From positions 6,593,501 through 6,657,500 of the forward strand of contig JAQISU010000057.1 in the NCBI GenBank assembly GCA_029339505.1: 64,000 nt of DNA, given 5' to 3'. The notes below the pieces were generated by a model. It saw only the letters and a program-made list of their open reading frames with translations, searched no databases and was not told the origin of the DNA. Made by a program: the position numbers and the translations under genes. Below, one piece after another: positions 1 to 10,798 of this stretch; positions within the stretch are counted from its first letter, which is position 1, and the number at the start of each line of letters is the position of its first letter. The stretch comes from Unio delphinus. Taxonomy: Eukaryota; Mollusca; Bivalvia; Unionida; Unionidae.

Positions 1-149
1 CTTATTTCCCTATTCTTTATTTTTCCCTTGTATTTACTATAGTTTATTAATCCTCAGTGTCTAAAGGAAGATGATTATATTATACTGAGTTACTCTCATC
101 AAAGATCGGTATTTATTAGTATTATAACTATTATTGTTTATTATCATTA

Positions 150-152
150 TTA

Positions 153-189
<37 letters not shown>

Positions 190-363
190 GTTATTATTAT
201 TATTAATATCATTAATAATATTATATTATTATCCTAATTATTATTATTATTATTATTATACTTATTATTATTATCATTATTATAATTATAATTATTATTA
301 TCATCATCATTATTATTCTTATTCTTATTATTATCATTATTATTATTATCATTATTATTTTCA
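150..363. repeat. ATT/TTA microsatellite
   Basis: Imperfect runs of ATT/TAT trinucleotides. The poly-Leu and poly-Tyr reading frames across it are artefacts of the three-base period. Confidence 0.9.
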
Positions 364-534
364 AATATTGTGAATTTATCAAACGAAAATCAGCGAGTCA
401 CAACTCAGAGCTAAGTGCACATTCAAATTGAGATGTTTCAAGAAAGCAGTCATTTTTACCTGCAAATTTGCCATCATATTTTGATATTTTGTATTATCCT
501 GGTGTGCCCATGTCAGACTGCCTATCACAATGGG

Positions 535-1210
535 ATTGTATCTGGAGACTGCAGTTCTGTGTTGTTAAGGATTTTGTTTGATGGTAATGGGATTGTATCT
601 GGAGACTACAGTTATGTGTTGTTGAGGATTTTGTTTGATAGCAATGTGATTTTGTGTTGTTGAGGATTTTGTATCAAGGCTATGTGATTGTATCTGGAGA
701 CTACAGTTATGTGTTGTTGAGGATTTTGTATCAAGGCTATGTGATTGTATCTTTAGACCAGTTATGTGTTGTTGAGGATTTTGTTTGATGGCAACATGAT
801 TGTATCTTTAGACCAACTATGTGTTGTTGAGGATTTTGTATCAAGGCTATGTGATTGTATCTGGAGACTACAGTTATGTGTTGTTCAGAATTTTTTTGAT
901 GGCAATGTGATTGTATCTATATACCAGTTATGTGCTGTTGAGGATTTTGTATCAAGGCTATGTGATTGTATCTGGAGACTACAGTTATGTATTACTGAGG
1001 ATTTTGTATCAAGGCTATGTGATTGTATCTGGAGACTACAGTTATGTGTTACTGAGGATTTTGTATCAAGGCTATGTGATTGTATCTGGAGACTACAGTT
1101 ATGTGTTACTGAGGATTTTGTTTGATAGCAATGTGATTGTATCTATAGACCAGTTATGTGCTGTTGAGGATTTTGTATGAAGGCTATGTGATTGTATCTG
1201 GAGATCATAC
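535..1210. repeat. 57-bp minisatellite
   Basis: About 11 copies of a unit built around TGATTGTATCTGGAGACTAC and GAGGATTTTGTATCAAGG. The period of 57 is a multiple of three, so frames stay open through several units and give repetitive ORFs of 89 and 119 codons with no domain. The flanks 364-534 and 1211-1509 show nothing recognisable. Confidence 0.85.
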
Positions 1211-1514
1211 CTATGCACTTCTACTGTTACCAGGATTGTTTTGATTGAAGAAAAATAAATATTTTTGCAATAAGTTTTAGATGTGGATGTTGTCATCTCA
1301 TATTATCTAGATTAATCAAGCAACTGCTTTTCTTAGCCAATAAGCAAAAAATGTAATCATGCAAGAATTCTGATGTAACCAAAGTGCCACATTGATGACA
1401 CGGTGGCAATCTCTATTCCTTCATTCACCTATCCCTTTTCCTAAAACGTTTGCAATAATTATTAATTGATACCTATTGAGCTGTAAATTTACAAGAAATA
1501 AAACTCAACCATTT

Positions 1515-1632
1515 TGTTACAATATACAGTAAATAGACTTACTGAGAGCATATTTAGATTAACACCGTACTATCAATGTTTACTGTGTACTACGTCATCA
1601 AAGGTTGTTGATTAAAGCTACCACATGAAACA
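1515..1632 (+). repeat. 5' LTR of gypsy element
   Basis: 118 bp, begins TGTTACAATATACAG and ends ATGAAACA. It matches 6253-6370 except at two A/G positions. No clear TATA box or AATAAA was seen in so short an LTR. Confidence 0.95.
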
Positions 1633-1650
1633 TGGTGTCAGATGTGAAAC
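1633..1650 (+). other. primer-binding site of gypsy element
   Basis: TGGTGTCAGATGTGAAAC begins directly after the LTR's terminal CA. The leading TGG pairs with the CCA end of a tRNA. The priming tRNA was not identified. Confidence 0.75.
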
Positions 1651-1858
1651 CAGACAATATTTTCACCAAATGCAGGCTGAATTAAACGTTGTCGACATCA
1701 GGAAGGAATCGGGTATACACAGGAATATACGGACTACGTGACTGTTAAACAAATTCTGGATCTATCATGTTTTAATACCGGAATCGAGCGTTTTGTGACT
1801 TGTGATCATCGTCCTCGTGTTTCCCGCGAAACTTCACGGTTGGCTGACTCGCTTCAAG

Positions 1859-2737
1859 ATGGCTTCAGGCAAACTTCCAGTGCCTTTTCCAATGGAAGTG
1901 AAGGGTAATCTAAGGGATAACTGGACTTTCTTTGAATCTCAATGGGACAATTATGAGATAACAACAGGTCTGGATAAAAAAGAAGACAATATTCGCACGG
2001 CTACTCTGTTGAGTGTTATGGGCAGAGAGTGCTATCGAATTTTTCAACATTTAGATATTCTGGACGGCGATCGGAAGAAGGTGAGTACAATACTCAAAGC
2101 ACTAAAGGAACATTTCATTCCAAAGACAAACGTCATATATGAACGATATGTTTTCAATACATCCGATCAATTACAAAACGAAGGTGTAGACGTCTACGTT
2201 ACCAGGCTTAGGGGTCTCTCCAACTCATGCGAATTTGGCACGCTACAAAGCCAAATGATTCGTGATAGAATAGTGTTAGGCACCAGAGACAGTGGAGCAA
2301 GGTCACGCATGCTTCGTGAACCGGACTTAACACTTGAGAAAGCGGTAGACATGTGTAGAGCTAGCGAGATAGCAGATAGCCAAATGAGGAAACTTTCTTC
2401 TACCGAAGAAGTGAACTATGCGTCGAAACAAAAAGTCAAACATGAAAAAAAGAAGCGTACTTCAGAAATGGAAGAACGGAGTAACTGTCGGTACTGTGGT
2501 GGAACACACGCCAAGCGAGAATGTCCAGCATATGGAAAGGTGTGCTCAAAATGCAAGAAAAAGAACCATTTTGCAAAAGTCTGTCTTCAAAGCTCGAGAC
2601 CAAAAGTTAACAGTGTAAAAGAAACGGACAGTAGTAGTGATGAGTCAATCTATACACTGAATGCCCTTACCGATAAGCAGTGGTTTGTAAACGTAACCAT
2701 GTCAATGCTGAACAGAAGTCAATCAAGTGTCAAATAG
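1859..2737 (+). CDS. gag: gag of gypsy element
   Basis: Encodes the capsid/nucleocapsid polyprotein that packages the element's RNA in cytoplasmic particles. The frame is open from an ATG at 1802, but the Met at 1859 (MASGKLPVPFPMEVKG) is preferred because the extra 19 residues have no family character; from there it is 292 residues. The capsid-like region includes WTFFESQWDNYE near the start. Two zinc knuckles lie near residues 210-242: CX2CX3HX4C, then CX2CX4HX4C. The last residues before the stop (WFVNVT) look like the start of the retropepsin domain. This suggests gag and protease were once in one frame and that a 1-nt indel near 2700 created this stop. A programmed -1 shift is the alternative. 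Confidence 0.85.
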   Translation: MASGKLPVPFPMEVKGNLRDNWTFFESQWDNYEITTGLDKKEDNIRTATLLSVMGRECYRIFQHLDILDGDRKKVSTILKALKEHFIPKTNVIYERYVFNTSDQLQNEGVDVYVTRLRGLSNSCEFGTLQSQMIRDRIVLGTRDSGARSRMLREPDLTLEKAVDMCRASEIADSQMRKLSSTEEVNYASKQKVKHEKKKRTSEMEERSNCRYCGGTHAKRECPAYGKVCSKCKKKNHFAKVCLQSSRPKVNSVKETDSSSDESIYTLNALTDKQWFVNVTMSMLNRSQSSVK

Positions 2738-2913
2738 ACACTGGTGCGTCATGCAACGTAATATCAACCAGTGTTCTATCAGGCATAGCAAAACAGAAAA
2801 AGCCAAGAATGGTGCCAACAAAAATGAAGCTGAAATTATATGATGGGAGCACATTATTACCAGTTGGAAAATGCGTAATTAAATGTACTGTAGGTCAAGT
2901 AAAAAAAAAATGA
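2680..2913 (+). pseudogene. pol: retropepsin (protease) segment of gypsy pol
   Basis: Aspartic protease that cleaves the element's own polyprotein. The active-site motif IDTGASCNVIS is clear. It sits one frame back from gag and overlaps its last 58 bases. The frame ends at a TGA just after ten consecutive A (2901-2910), while homology (VVEIAG, LLSAAASVKLGI) continues in the gag frame. A one-base length change in the A tract therefore separates protease from RT. Taken with the shift near 2700, the two changes cancel, so RT is back in the gag frame. Confidence 0.8.
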
Positions 2914-3991
2914 ATTTCATGTTGTGGAGATTGCCGGCAAAGATGCTTCAACATTATTGTCAGCAGCAGCTAGCGTAAAGTTGGGCATCATCACTGTAAA
3001 CGTGGTAAACAGTGTGGTGCAAACTACCGAGACAATGCTAACCAAGGAAGTCATTTTGGAAGATTATAGTGATGTGTTTGATGACCTTGGATGCCTACCA
3101 GGGACATACAGCATTGAAATAGATAAAACTATAAAACTGGTTCAGCATCAGCCTAGACGGGTACCAGTTGCCCAGAAAGCAGAAGTGAAAGCAGAAATCG
3201 AACGACTAGTGACCAAAGGGATCATTACAAAAGTGGTGGAACCTACTGACTGGATTAGTAGTATGGTAGTTGTAAGAAAACCCAAAAAGCTCAGAGTGTG
3301 TTTGGATCCTAAAGATCTTAACAAAGCCATAAAGCGTTCCAAGTACATGATGCCGACAATTGATGACATTCTTCCTAAAGTGTCAAAAGCCAAAGTATTT
3401 ACAGTTCTTGATGCAAAGGATGGATTTTGGCAAGTAAAACTTGAAGAAAAAAGTAGCTACCTTACAACATTCTGGACTCCATTTGGCCGATATAGGTGGT
3501 TACGTCTCCCTTTTGGAATTTCGTTGGCACCAGAGGAATTTCAGCGCAGACAACACGATGCTTTAGAAGGGCTACAAGGTACTGAAGTTATCGTGGACGA
3601 TATTTTGGTATATGGTCAAGGCGAAACCATGGAAGAAGCCATAAGAGATCATGATGAGAAACTTGTTAGTGTTCTAGAGCGAGCAAGAGCGGTAGGATTA
3701 AAGCTGAACAAGGACAAACTGAAGCTTCGACAAACTGAAGTAAGTTACATGGGCCACATACTCACGTCCAGTGGTATACGTCCAGATCCAAAGAAGATAC
3801 AAGCAATATTAGACATGCCGAAGCCAACCGACGTAAAAGGGGTACAGCGCTTTATTAGACTAGTGACATATCTTTCCAAATTCTTACCACATTTGTCAGA
3901 AGCATGTGAACCGTTGCGAAGATTGACAACAAAAGATAAATTGTGGTATTGGCAATCACAACAAGAAGAAGATTTTGCCACCATAAAGTGA
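2914..3991 (+). pseudogene. pol: reverse transcriptase segment of gypsy pol, ended by an in-frame stop
   Basis: RNA-dependent DNA polymerase. Motifs in order: VVVRKPKKLRVCLDPKDLN (fingers), FTVLDAKDGFWQVKL (motif A, first catalytic Asp), PFGISLAPEEFQRR (motif B), IVDDILVYG near 3590-3615 (the catalytic Asp pair, with V in place of the usual Y), then the thumb segment GHILTSSGIRPDPKKIQAI. An in-frame TGA at 3989-3991 stops it in the RT-RNase H connection; the same frame resumes at once with normal RNase H sequence. A point mutation is the simplest explanation. Confidence 0.92.
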
Positions 3992-5947
3992 CTAGTAACT
4001 GAGCAACCAGTGCTTAGATACTATGATTTGGAAGACGAAGTAACTCTACAATGTGACGCGAGTGAAGCAGGGCTTGGAGCAACATTGCTTCAGAATGGAC
4101 TACCAGTTGCATTTGCCTCAAGAGCGTTAAACACTGCAGAAAAACATTATGCACAGATCGAGAAAGAGTGCTTAGCAATAGTATTCGCGTGTGAACGGTT
4201 TGAACATTATATATATGGTCGTTCTCAAGTCACTGTTCATACAGATCACAAACCTCTAGAAACAATCTATGGAAAACCACTGTTAAATGCGCCAAAGAGG
4301 TTACAACGTATGCTCTTAAGACTGCAGAAATACAGTTTATGTCTTCAATACACAAAAGGTACCGAGATGTACATAGCCGATACATTATCTAGAGCATTCT
4401 TACCAACAACATGGAATAACAATGATGACACTATTGAAGTTTTCAGCATTCAACAGCAGAAGCTTGACCAAGATCTATCAGTAATTAACTTTGTCGAAAC
4501 AGTTAATGTGACTGAACAGCGTTTTAAGCAAACTCAAGTACATTCATATCAAGATGAAGCGTTACAAACACTAAAATCAGTTATTCTGGCAGGATGGCCA
4601 GATTCCAAAGCGGAAGTACCTGTCATAATTCGTGAAAACTGGACGATTCGAGATGAATTAGCAGTCCAAGACGGGGTGGTTTTCAAGGGAGCTAGACTAA
4701 TAGTGCCAAAGACACTTCGCAGTGAAATGCTTACGCGAATACATGCAAGTCACATGGGGGTCGAGTCATGTCTAAGGAAATCTCGCGACACACTCTTATG
4801 GCCAAATATGAACAGTGAAATTCGCGATCATGTTGAAAAATGTAGCGTATGTAATGAATACAGTGCAAACCAACAGAAAGAGACGCTTATGACACATGAT
4901 ATTCCAGACAGGCCCTGGAGCAAGGTGGCCATTGATATTTTCACATTTAGGCAGTCAGACTACTTAGTTACAGTTGACTACTATTCAGATTTCTGGGAAT
5001 TGGACTTATTACCAGACACAACCTCAGCTGCTATAATTAATTGTCTGAAAGGTCATTTTAGTAGGCACGGCATTCCAGATACTCTGATATCAGACAACGG
5101 TCCTCAGCTGTGTAGTGTGGAATTCAGTAAATTCTCACAACAATGGGAATTCGACCATGTCACATCATCACCGTACCATAGCCAGTCAAACGGAAAGGCA
5201 GAGTCAGCTGTCAAAATTGCGAAGGGGTTGGTAAAAAAGGCCACTAAAAGCAACATGGATATTTGGAAGGCTATCCTCGACTGGAGAAACACCCCAACAG
5301 AAGTAATGGACAGCAGTCCAACGCAACGTTTAATGTCCAGGCAAACTAGACACACATTGCCAATTTCAGACGAGCTTCTAAAGCCGAAAGTAGTAGAAAA
5401 CGTGCGACAGAAGAAAATGCTGAAACACCAGCAGTCCAAGTTCCAGTACGACAAAGGAGCAAAGGACTTGCCAGAGTTGGTGATCGGACAATCTGTCCGT
5501 ATGGCGCCTCTACCAAATGATCGAGAGAGAAAATGGCGGCTCGGAACCTGTATGGAACAACATTCACCACGATCATATGTAGTCGATGTAAATGGGCATC
5601 TATACAGAAGGAACCGAAAGTACATCAGGGCTACATCAGAAGCCATTCCGGAGCCAATTATCAGTGATCCAAGTGTTTTCAATGATCAAAAGTGTGTAGA
5701 AAAAACAGCTTATGAAGAGCAAAGTGCAAGTGAATCTAGTGTCAAGTCTAGTAAAAATACAGCCACTAGTGAAGAAGTAAATATGGGTGGCAAAAGTTCT
5801 CAGTGTAAAGAAAATTCAATTCATGTGGAATCATCGCCCAAACCAAAAGCAGTGAGCGGACATCCTGTGGTCAATCTCGAAAACTCATACAAATCAACAA
5901 GGACCAGAAACATTAAACCGCCAAAGAAATATGAAGATTTTGTCTAA
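3992..5947 (+). CDS. pol: RNase H and integrase segment of gypsy pol
   Basis: Open in the RT frame for about 650 codons after the stop at 3989. RNase H: TLQCDASEAGLGATLLQ, then AEKHYAQIEKECLAIVFA and VHTDHKPLE. Integrase: HHCC zinc domain (HASHMGVESC...CSVCNE), then a core with AIDIF, SDNGP and KAESA. Thirty-five residues separate the second Asp from the Glu, giving an intact DD35E triad. The C-terminal region (VIGQSVRMAPLP...KWRLGTC) resembles the GPY/F module, followed by a Ser/Lys-rich tail. No chromodomain was seen. Integrase inserts the cDNA, consistent with the 5-bp CATTT duplication. Confidence 0.92.
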   Translation, partial: LVTEQPVLRYYDLEDEVTLQCDASEAGLGATLLQNGLPVAFASRALNTAEKHYAQIEKECLAIVFACERFEHYIYGRSQVTVHTDHKPLETIYGKPLLNAPKRLQRMLLRLQKYSLCLQYTKGTEMYIADTLSRAFLPTTWNNNDDTIEVFSIQQQKLDQDLSVINFVETVNVTEQRFKQTQVHSYQDEALQTLKSVILAGWPDSKAEVPVIIRENWTIRDELAVQDGVVFKGARLIVPKTLRSEMLTRIHASHMGVESCLRKSRDTLLWPNMNSEIRDHVEKCSVCNEYSANQQKETLMTHDIPDRPWSKVAIDIFTFRQSDYLVTVDYYSDFWELDLLPDTTSAAIINCLKGHFSRHGIPDTLISDNGPQLCSVEFSKFSQQWEFDHVTSSPYHSQSNGKAESAVKIAKGLVKKATKSNMDIWKAILDWRNTPTEVMDSSPTQRLMSRQTRHTLPISDELLKPKVVENVRQKKMLKHQQSKFQYDKGAKDLPELVIGQSVRMAPLPNDRERKWRLGTCMEQHSPRSYVVDVNGHLYRRNRKYIRATSEAIPEPIISDPSVFNDQKCVEKTAYEEQSASESSVKSSKNTATSEEVNMGGKSSQCKENSIHVESSPKPKAVSGHPVVNLENSYKSTRTRNIKPPKKYEDFV

Positions 5948-6237
5948 GTACATGTGTCCTTAGAAATAGACTAGTTAAGTTAGTTATAGTTAGACATGAG
6001 TCAAGTTCTTTAAGTTGTATTATCATACACAGAGAGTGTTTTATTGTTTTTTTTTGGTTTTTTTTAAAAGTCAATGTGTTTTTTTTTCATCTACTGTCAA
6101 AATTGCAGTCTCGATGAGTGGTGAAAGTTAAAATCACATATGCCTACTGACTTATACTGTTTTATGTTCAGATTACTTTTAATGGTATAAGTTACCTGGT
6201 ACATGTACAAAGTTTTGTTATTTCTTTGTTTTTTTGT

Positions 6238-6252
6238 GAAAAGAAGGAAGGA
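6238..6252 (+). other. polypurine tract of gypsy element
   Basis: GAAAAGAAGGAAGGA, fifteen purines directly before the 3' LTR. This is the expected plus-strand primer. Confidence 0.85.
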
Positions 6253-6370
6253 TGTTACGATATACAGTAAATAGACTTACTGAGAGCATATTTAGATTAA
6301 CACCGTACTATCAATGTTTACTGTGTACTACATCATCAAAGGTTGTTGATTAAAGCTACCACATGAAACA
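6253..6370 (+). repeat. 3' LTR of gypsy element
   Basis: 118 bp, begins TGTTACGATATACAG and ends ATGAAACA, followed by target duplication CATTT. The stretch 5948-6237 before it is AT-rich untranslated sequence with T runs. 6376-6644 shows nothing recognisable. Confidence 0.95.
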
Positions 6371-6644
6371 CATTTTATGAATAAACTGACACCAGTTCTA
6401 AATGTTCTAAACTAGGCTTAGTCATGTTTGCTTAAACATAATCAGGAGTGTTAATTGTTAGTCATGACACAAGTTGTTTGGCTTGCCTTTGGCTTTGTCA
6501 AGTGTTAGTCATATATTACTCTTTGCAGAGATTTATTAAGTAAAATCATATTAACTGAGACTTATTTTTACTTGCTAGGGTATAGTATCAGAATTCAAAG
6601 CATTCAGATTTTAGTTGCAACAGCACAGTATTAGTTCTTAAAAC

Positions 6645-8035
6645 CAAAGCAGATTATTACAATTCATAGCCTTACGTTTGTAGTTGCCAGAACATATTAT
6701 TACAATTCAGAGCCTTCTGTTTGTAGTTGTCAGAGCAGATTATTACAATTCAAAGCCTTACGTTTGTAGTTGCCAGAACATATTATTACAATTCAGAGCC
6801 TTCTGTTTGTAGTTGTCAGAGCAGATTATTACAATTCAGAGCCTTCATTTTGTAGCTGCCAGAACATATTATTACAATTCAAAGTCTTCTGTTTGTAGTT
6901 GCCTGAGCAGATTATTACAATTCAGAGCCTTATGGTTGTAGTTGCCAGAGTAGATTATTACAATTAAGAGCCTACTGTTTGTAGCTGCCAGAGCAGATTA
7001 TTACAATTCAGAGCCTTCATTTTGTAGCTGCCAGAACAGATTATTACAATTCAGAGCCTTCTGTTTGTAGTTGCCAGAGCAGATTATTACAATTAAGAGC
7101 CTACTGTTTGTAGTTGCCAGAGCAGATTATTACAATTCAGAGCCTTCATTTTGTAGCTGCCAGAACAGATTATTACAATTCAGAGCCTTCTGTTTGTAGT
7201 TGCCAGAGCAGATTATTACAATTAAGAGCCTACTGTTTGTAGCTGCCAGAGCAGATTATTACAATTCAGAGCCTTCATTTTGTAGCTGCCAGAACAGATT
7301 ATTACAATTCAGAGCCTTCTGTTTGTAGTTGCCAGAGCAGATTATTACAATTTAGAGCCTTCTGTTTGTAGTTGCCATGCCATTACAGATTATTACAATT
7401 GAAAGCCTTATGTTTGTAGTTGCCAGAGTAGATTATTACAATTGAGAACCTTCTGTTTGTAGTTTCCAGAGCAGATTATTACAATTGAGAGCCTTTTGTT
7501 TATAGTTCCCAGAGCAGATTATTACAATTCAGAGCCTTCATTTTGTAGCTGCCAGAACAGATTATTACAATTCAGAGCCTTCTGTTTGTAGTTGCCAGAG
7601 CAGATTATTACAATTTAGAGCCTTCTGTTTGTAGTTGCCATGCCATTACAGATTATTACAATTGAAAACTTTCTGTTTGTAGTTTCCAGAGCAGATTATT
7701 ACAATTGAGAGCCTTCTGTTTGTAGTTGCCAGAGCAGATTATTACAATTAAAAGCCTACTGTTTGTAGATGCCAGAGCATATTATTACAATTCAGAGCCT
7801 ACTGTTTGTAGTTGCCAGAGCAGATTATTACAATTTCGAGCCTTCTGTTTGTAGTTGCCATGCCAGAGCAGATTATTACAATTCAGAGCCTTGTTTTAGT
7901 TGCCAGAGTAGATTATTACAATTAAGAGCCTTATGTTTGTAGTTGCCAGAGCAGATTATTACAATTGAGAGCCTTCTGTTTCTAGTTGCCAGAGCAGATT
8001 ATTTCAATTCAGAGCCTTCTGTTTGTAGTATTTAG
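6645..8035. repeat. 43-bp minisatellite, about 32 copies
   Basis: The unit contains AGATTATTACAATTCAGAGC and CTTCTGTTTGTAGTTGCC. A higher-order pattern is visible: units ending TTCATTTTGTAGCTGCC alternate with TTCTGTTTGTAGTTGCC units and with units carrying TAAGAGCCTACTG. This is the longest array in the window. 8036-8480 shows nothing. Confidence 0.9.
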
Positions 8036-8482
8036 AACTTAAAGCCTTCTGTTTCTCATTCTAAATCTATACAACAGCATCTAAGTTTATCTCATAACCA
8101 AAAGAAACTATTGTTCCTGGACAAAATTAAAAATTTTCTATACAGATTCTGAACTTACTAGTTGCCTATGCCAATCATAAATCTAAATTAATTCTCCAAT
8201 TAACAGACTTGTACAAAATCCAAAATGCTGAAGGTATATCACCCTCACTTATGTAGACCCTAATGTCTCTCATGATGAATAGCTCTGGTCTGTTACATCA
8301 TAATTTATCAGTGGAGATCGCTCATTCTGTCCCGTATGATCGTATTCTGTCCCAGAACCTTTATTAAAAGATGGTTCCACTTTGAACTGTCTACTGGTAG
8401 TGGACTGCAAGATATAATGCAAAATATTAATGCATTAATAATGTAATTATTTTCTTACTGTTACAATTCTAACAAATCTGAG

Positions 8483-8745
8483 AATAGTCTTTCAAGAATG
8501 TAATAATCTTTCTTACTGGTAAAATTCTAACACATCTAAGAATATAATGGTCCTTCTTGTTTGTTCAACTGTAACACATCTGAGAAAATAATAAGTCTTT
8601 CTTACTGGTAAAATTTTAATACATCTGAGAATGTAATGGTCTTTATTACTGGTAAAATTCTTACACATCTGAGAATGTAATGTTCTTTCCTGTTGGTAAA
8701 ATTCTAACACATTTGAGAATACAATGGTCTTTCTTGTTCGTATAA
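8483..8745. repeat. 44-bp minisatellite, about 6 copies
   Basis: Unit around TCTTTCTTACTGGTAAAATT and CTAACACATCTGAGAATG. Diverged copies with a small spacer. 8746-9149 shows nothing apart from a short motif TAATTCTGGTAGACTGTTAAG repeated two or three times near 9005-9075. Confidence 0.8.
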
Positions 8746-9149
8746 AATCACAAGTAAAATCCAAATAAACAAACATATATATTTGTATTATTAAGCTGCA
8801 TGCTGCTGCTAAAATAAATTGTATCTAATCTTGCTGGTAAAATATTTTTAACAATCACAGTAAATTCCAAACAAACTGTCATAACTAATTGTATTATTGT
8901 GATGTACTGGGATGCATGTGATGTTATTCTGTAAAACATCTTTAAAAAATTAAAGCTCCTAATTCTAGAACAATGATAAGTTTTTGTGTCTGTGACCTTT
9001 ACCCTAATTCTGGTAGACTGTTAAGAATGTCTCTGTCTTGGACTTATACTCTAATTCTGGTGGTCTGTTAAGATTATGTCATAAACTTGTACCCTAATAC
9101 TACTAAACTAGTATGATAGTGTGGGTTTTGAACATTTTTTTTGTAATTC

Positions 9150-9590
9150 TGGTAGATTGATCAGCTATGTCTTGGATTTGCATGATCATTCTGGAAGACT
9201 GGCCTATTAGTCTATCTTGACATTTTAGCCTAATTAGCATAGATTGGTCTATTAGACTATCCTGACATGTTAGCCTATTTTGACAGTTTAGCCTAATTTT
9301 AATAGATTGGTTTATAGGCCTATCTTGATATTTTAGCCTAATTCTCATTGACTGGTCTTTTAGCCTATCTTGACATATTAGCCTAATTCTCATAGATTGG
9401 TCTATTAGCCTATCTTGACATTTTAGACTAATTAGCATAGATTAGTCTATTTGTCTATCTTGACATTTTAGCCTAATTTGCATAGACTGGTCTATTAGCC
9501 TATCTTGACATTTAAGCCTAATTCTTATAGACTGGTCTATTCACCTATCTTGACATTTTAGCCTAATTCTCATAGACTGGCAATATTTTT
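9150..9590. repeat. 45-bp minisatellite, about 9 copies
   Basis: Unit around CTTGACATTTTAGCCTAATT and CTCATAGACTGGTCTATTAG. The minus-strand 111-codon frame across it is only the translated repeat. 9591-10394 is AT-rich with no recognised feature. Confidence 0.85.
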
Positions 9591-10394
9591 TTGTGGCTAA
9601 GACTTTTACCATAATTCTTGCAGCCTTAGAAGATTTTATGTGTCACTGACTTTTATCATAAGTCTTTTACACTGGGAAGATTGTCTGTCTCTTGATAAAG
9701 AAAAAGACTAAGTGTTGTGGACGTTTGCCATATTTATCTCAAAATAAGCTCATGACACAAAATTTCAGCAAATATTTATCCAAGTAAACTAGTTTCTTCA
9801 AAATCTAATTATTGATCTCAACAAAATTTGCAAGGTGGGCTCATCACAGTAAATAGAGATAATACCCTAATTCTATGAGGCATTAAACTATCAACTACAT
9901 TTAAGCTGAAAATTAGTAAATAAAATGTCCACTGTATATGAGTATTATAAAATGCAAGATAAATCAACCACTATATTTAACATGGGAATGTCTTATGTGT
10001 ACCCAACACTGCAAAGTAATGGAGTTTTAATAGCGTTTAACAGGTACAGCACGACAATACTAACAAAATAATTTCGACTGTAACCTCAAACTCACATCAA
10101 AATATATGAAATTCATGCTTTAAACATTTTGACTACAGGACAAAAAATGCATATCAGGGGAAAAACCTAATTAAAACAAATGATAAAAATATGGATGCTA
10201 CTGCAAGCAGCAATAACTTGATTACATTTAGAAAATGTTACAATAATATAAGATATTAATAAATAATTTAAGATTTTCATTATAAAAGTTTAATTTTATC
10301 CTAACTTGAATCTGGGTGTTTAATAGGAAAATTAGTTTCATGATTTCAGTTTCTTCATTTGATTTGGAAGAATTTAATACTCACAAGAAATGCA

Positions 10395-10640
10395 GATTTT
10401 GCAATTTTTTAATTTACACTGACATTGAAGAATACATGTATGAATTTGCACAGACCTTACAGATCAAGTACATGACTTTGCAATGACCTTGAAGAATATG
10501 TGCAGGAATTCACACAGACCTCATGGATGAAGTAAATGATTTTACAGTGAGCCCTGAAGAATACATGTATAATTTTAAACTTACCTTGAAGAATGCATCT
10601 ATAATCTTACATAGACATTAAAGATTTTACACTGACCGTG
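10395..10640. repeat. about 66-bp tandem repeat running into the last receptor exon
   Basis: About four units marked by (C)TTGAAGAATACATGTAT and ACACTGACC / GCAATGACC. The highest-coordinate unit is part of the coding exon that ends at 10607, and a consensus donor (AAG/GTAAGT on the minus strand) lies in the array at about 10579-10587. The C-terminal tail of the receptor is therefore encoded inside a repeat unit. Confidence 0.6.
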
Positions 10641-10798
10641 AAGACTAGATGTCTGTTGAAGGCACAATACATCACAGAAACTAGTGCTAATAGCAGTCCC
10701 ACTGATATCAGAGTTATCTCCAGAACCCAGATGATTTTTAGTGGGGTAAACAGCATGGAATTCATCTTGTCCGCATTCTCATCATCGATCACTGCACT
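10607..10798 (-). CDS. receptor exon K: C-terminal membrane helix and tail
   Basis: Residues 386-448. The acceptor is TTCTTTTGCAG, phase 0, directly continuing LPIFWLNE with SAVIDDENADKMNSML. The hydrophobic helix IIWVLEITLISVGLLLALVS is followed by MYCAF, with one juxtamembrane Cys typical of the family, and a short tail ending at TAA (10607-10609). The tail after the helix lies in a tandem repeat, and alternative donors exist (GTCAGT after the LVFT codons, GTAAGA across the stop, GTAAGT at about 10585). The true transcript may therefore splice before the stop to another tail exon. No tail with a clear lysosomal dileucine signal was seen. Confidence 0.85.
   Translation of the reverse strand, partial: SAVIDDENADKMNSMLFTPLKIIWVLEITLISVGLLLALVSVMYCAFNRHLVFTVSVKSLMSM

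Larger units (their letters stand above)
1515..6370 (+). mobile_element. Ty3/gypsy LTR retrotransposon, short-LTR (Mag/K02A2.6-like), defective
   Basis: A complete LTR element of 4856 bp. Two 118-bp LTRs (1515-1632, 6253-6370) both run TG...CA and differ at two positions, both A/G. The 5-bp target duplication CATTT is at 1510-1514 and 6371-6375. A primer-binding site directly follows the 5' LTR and a purine tract precedes the 3' LTR. Internal order is gag, protease, RT, RNase H, integrase, which is the Ty3/gypsy order. Very short LTRs are known from the Mag lineage; that lineage assignment is inference. Three lesions break the coding region: a frame change near 2700, a frame change at the 10-A tract 2901-2910, and a TGA at 3989-3991. 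Similar LTRs point to a fairly recent insertion. Confidence 0.95.

Noticed and set aside
134..373. Poly-Leu/poly-Tyr reading frame
   Set aside because: Translation of an ATT microsatellite; same for 20829-21122 and 49170-49474.
766..1180. 119- and 89-codon repetitive frames
   Set aside because: Translated 57-bp minisatellite; the period is a multiple of three, there is no domain, and all frames are similarly open.
5104..5682. Minus-strand 192-codon frame
   Set aside because: Antisense shadow of the integrase-coding region of the gypsy element.
6645..8035. CRISPR-like array of direct repeats
   Set aside because: Units are contiguous with no unique spacers, in a eukaryotic genome; it is an ordinary minisatellite. 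The same applies to the other arrays.
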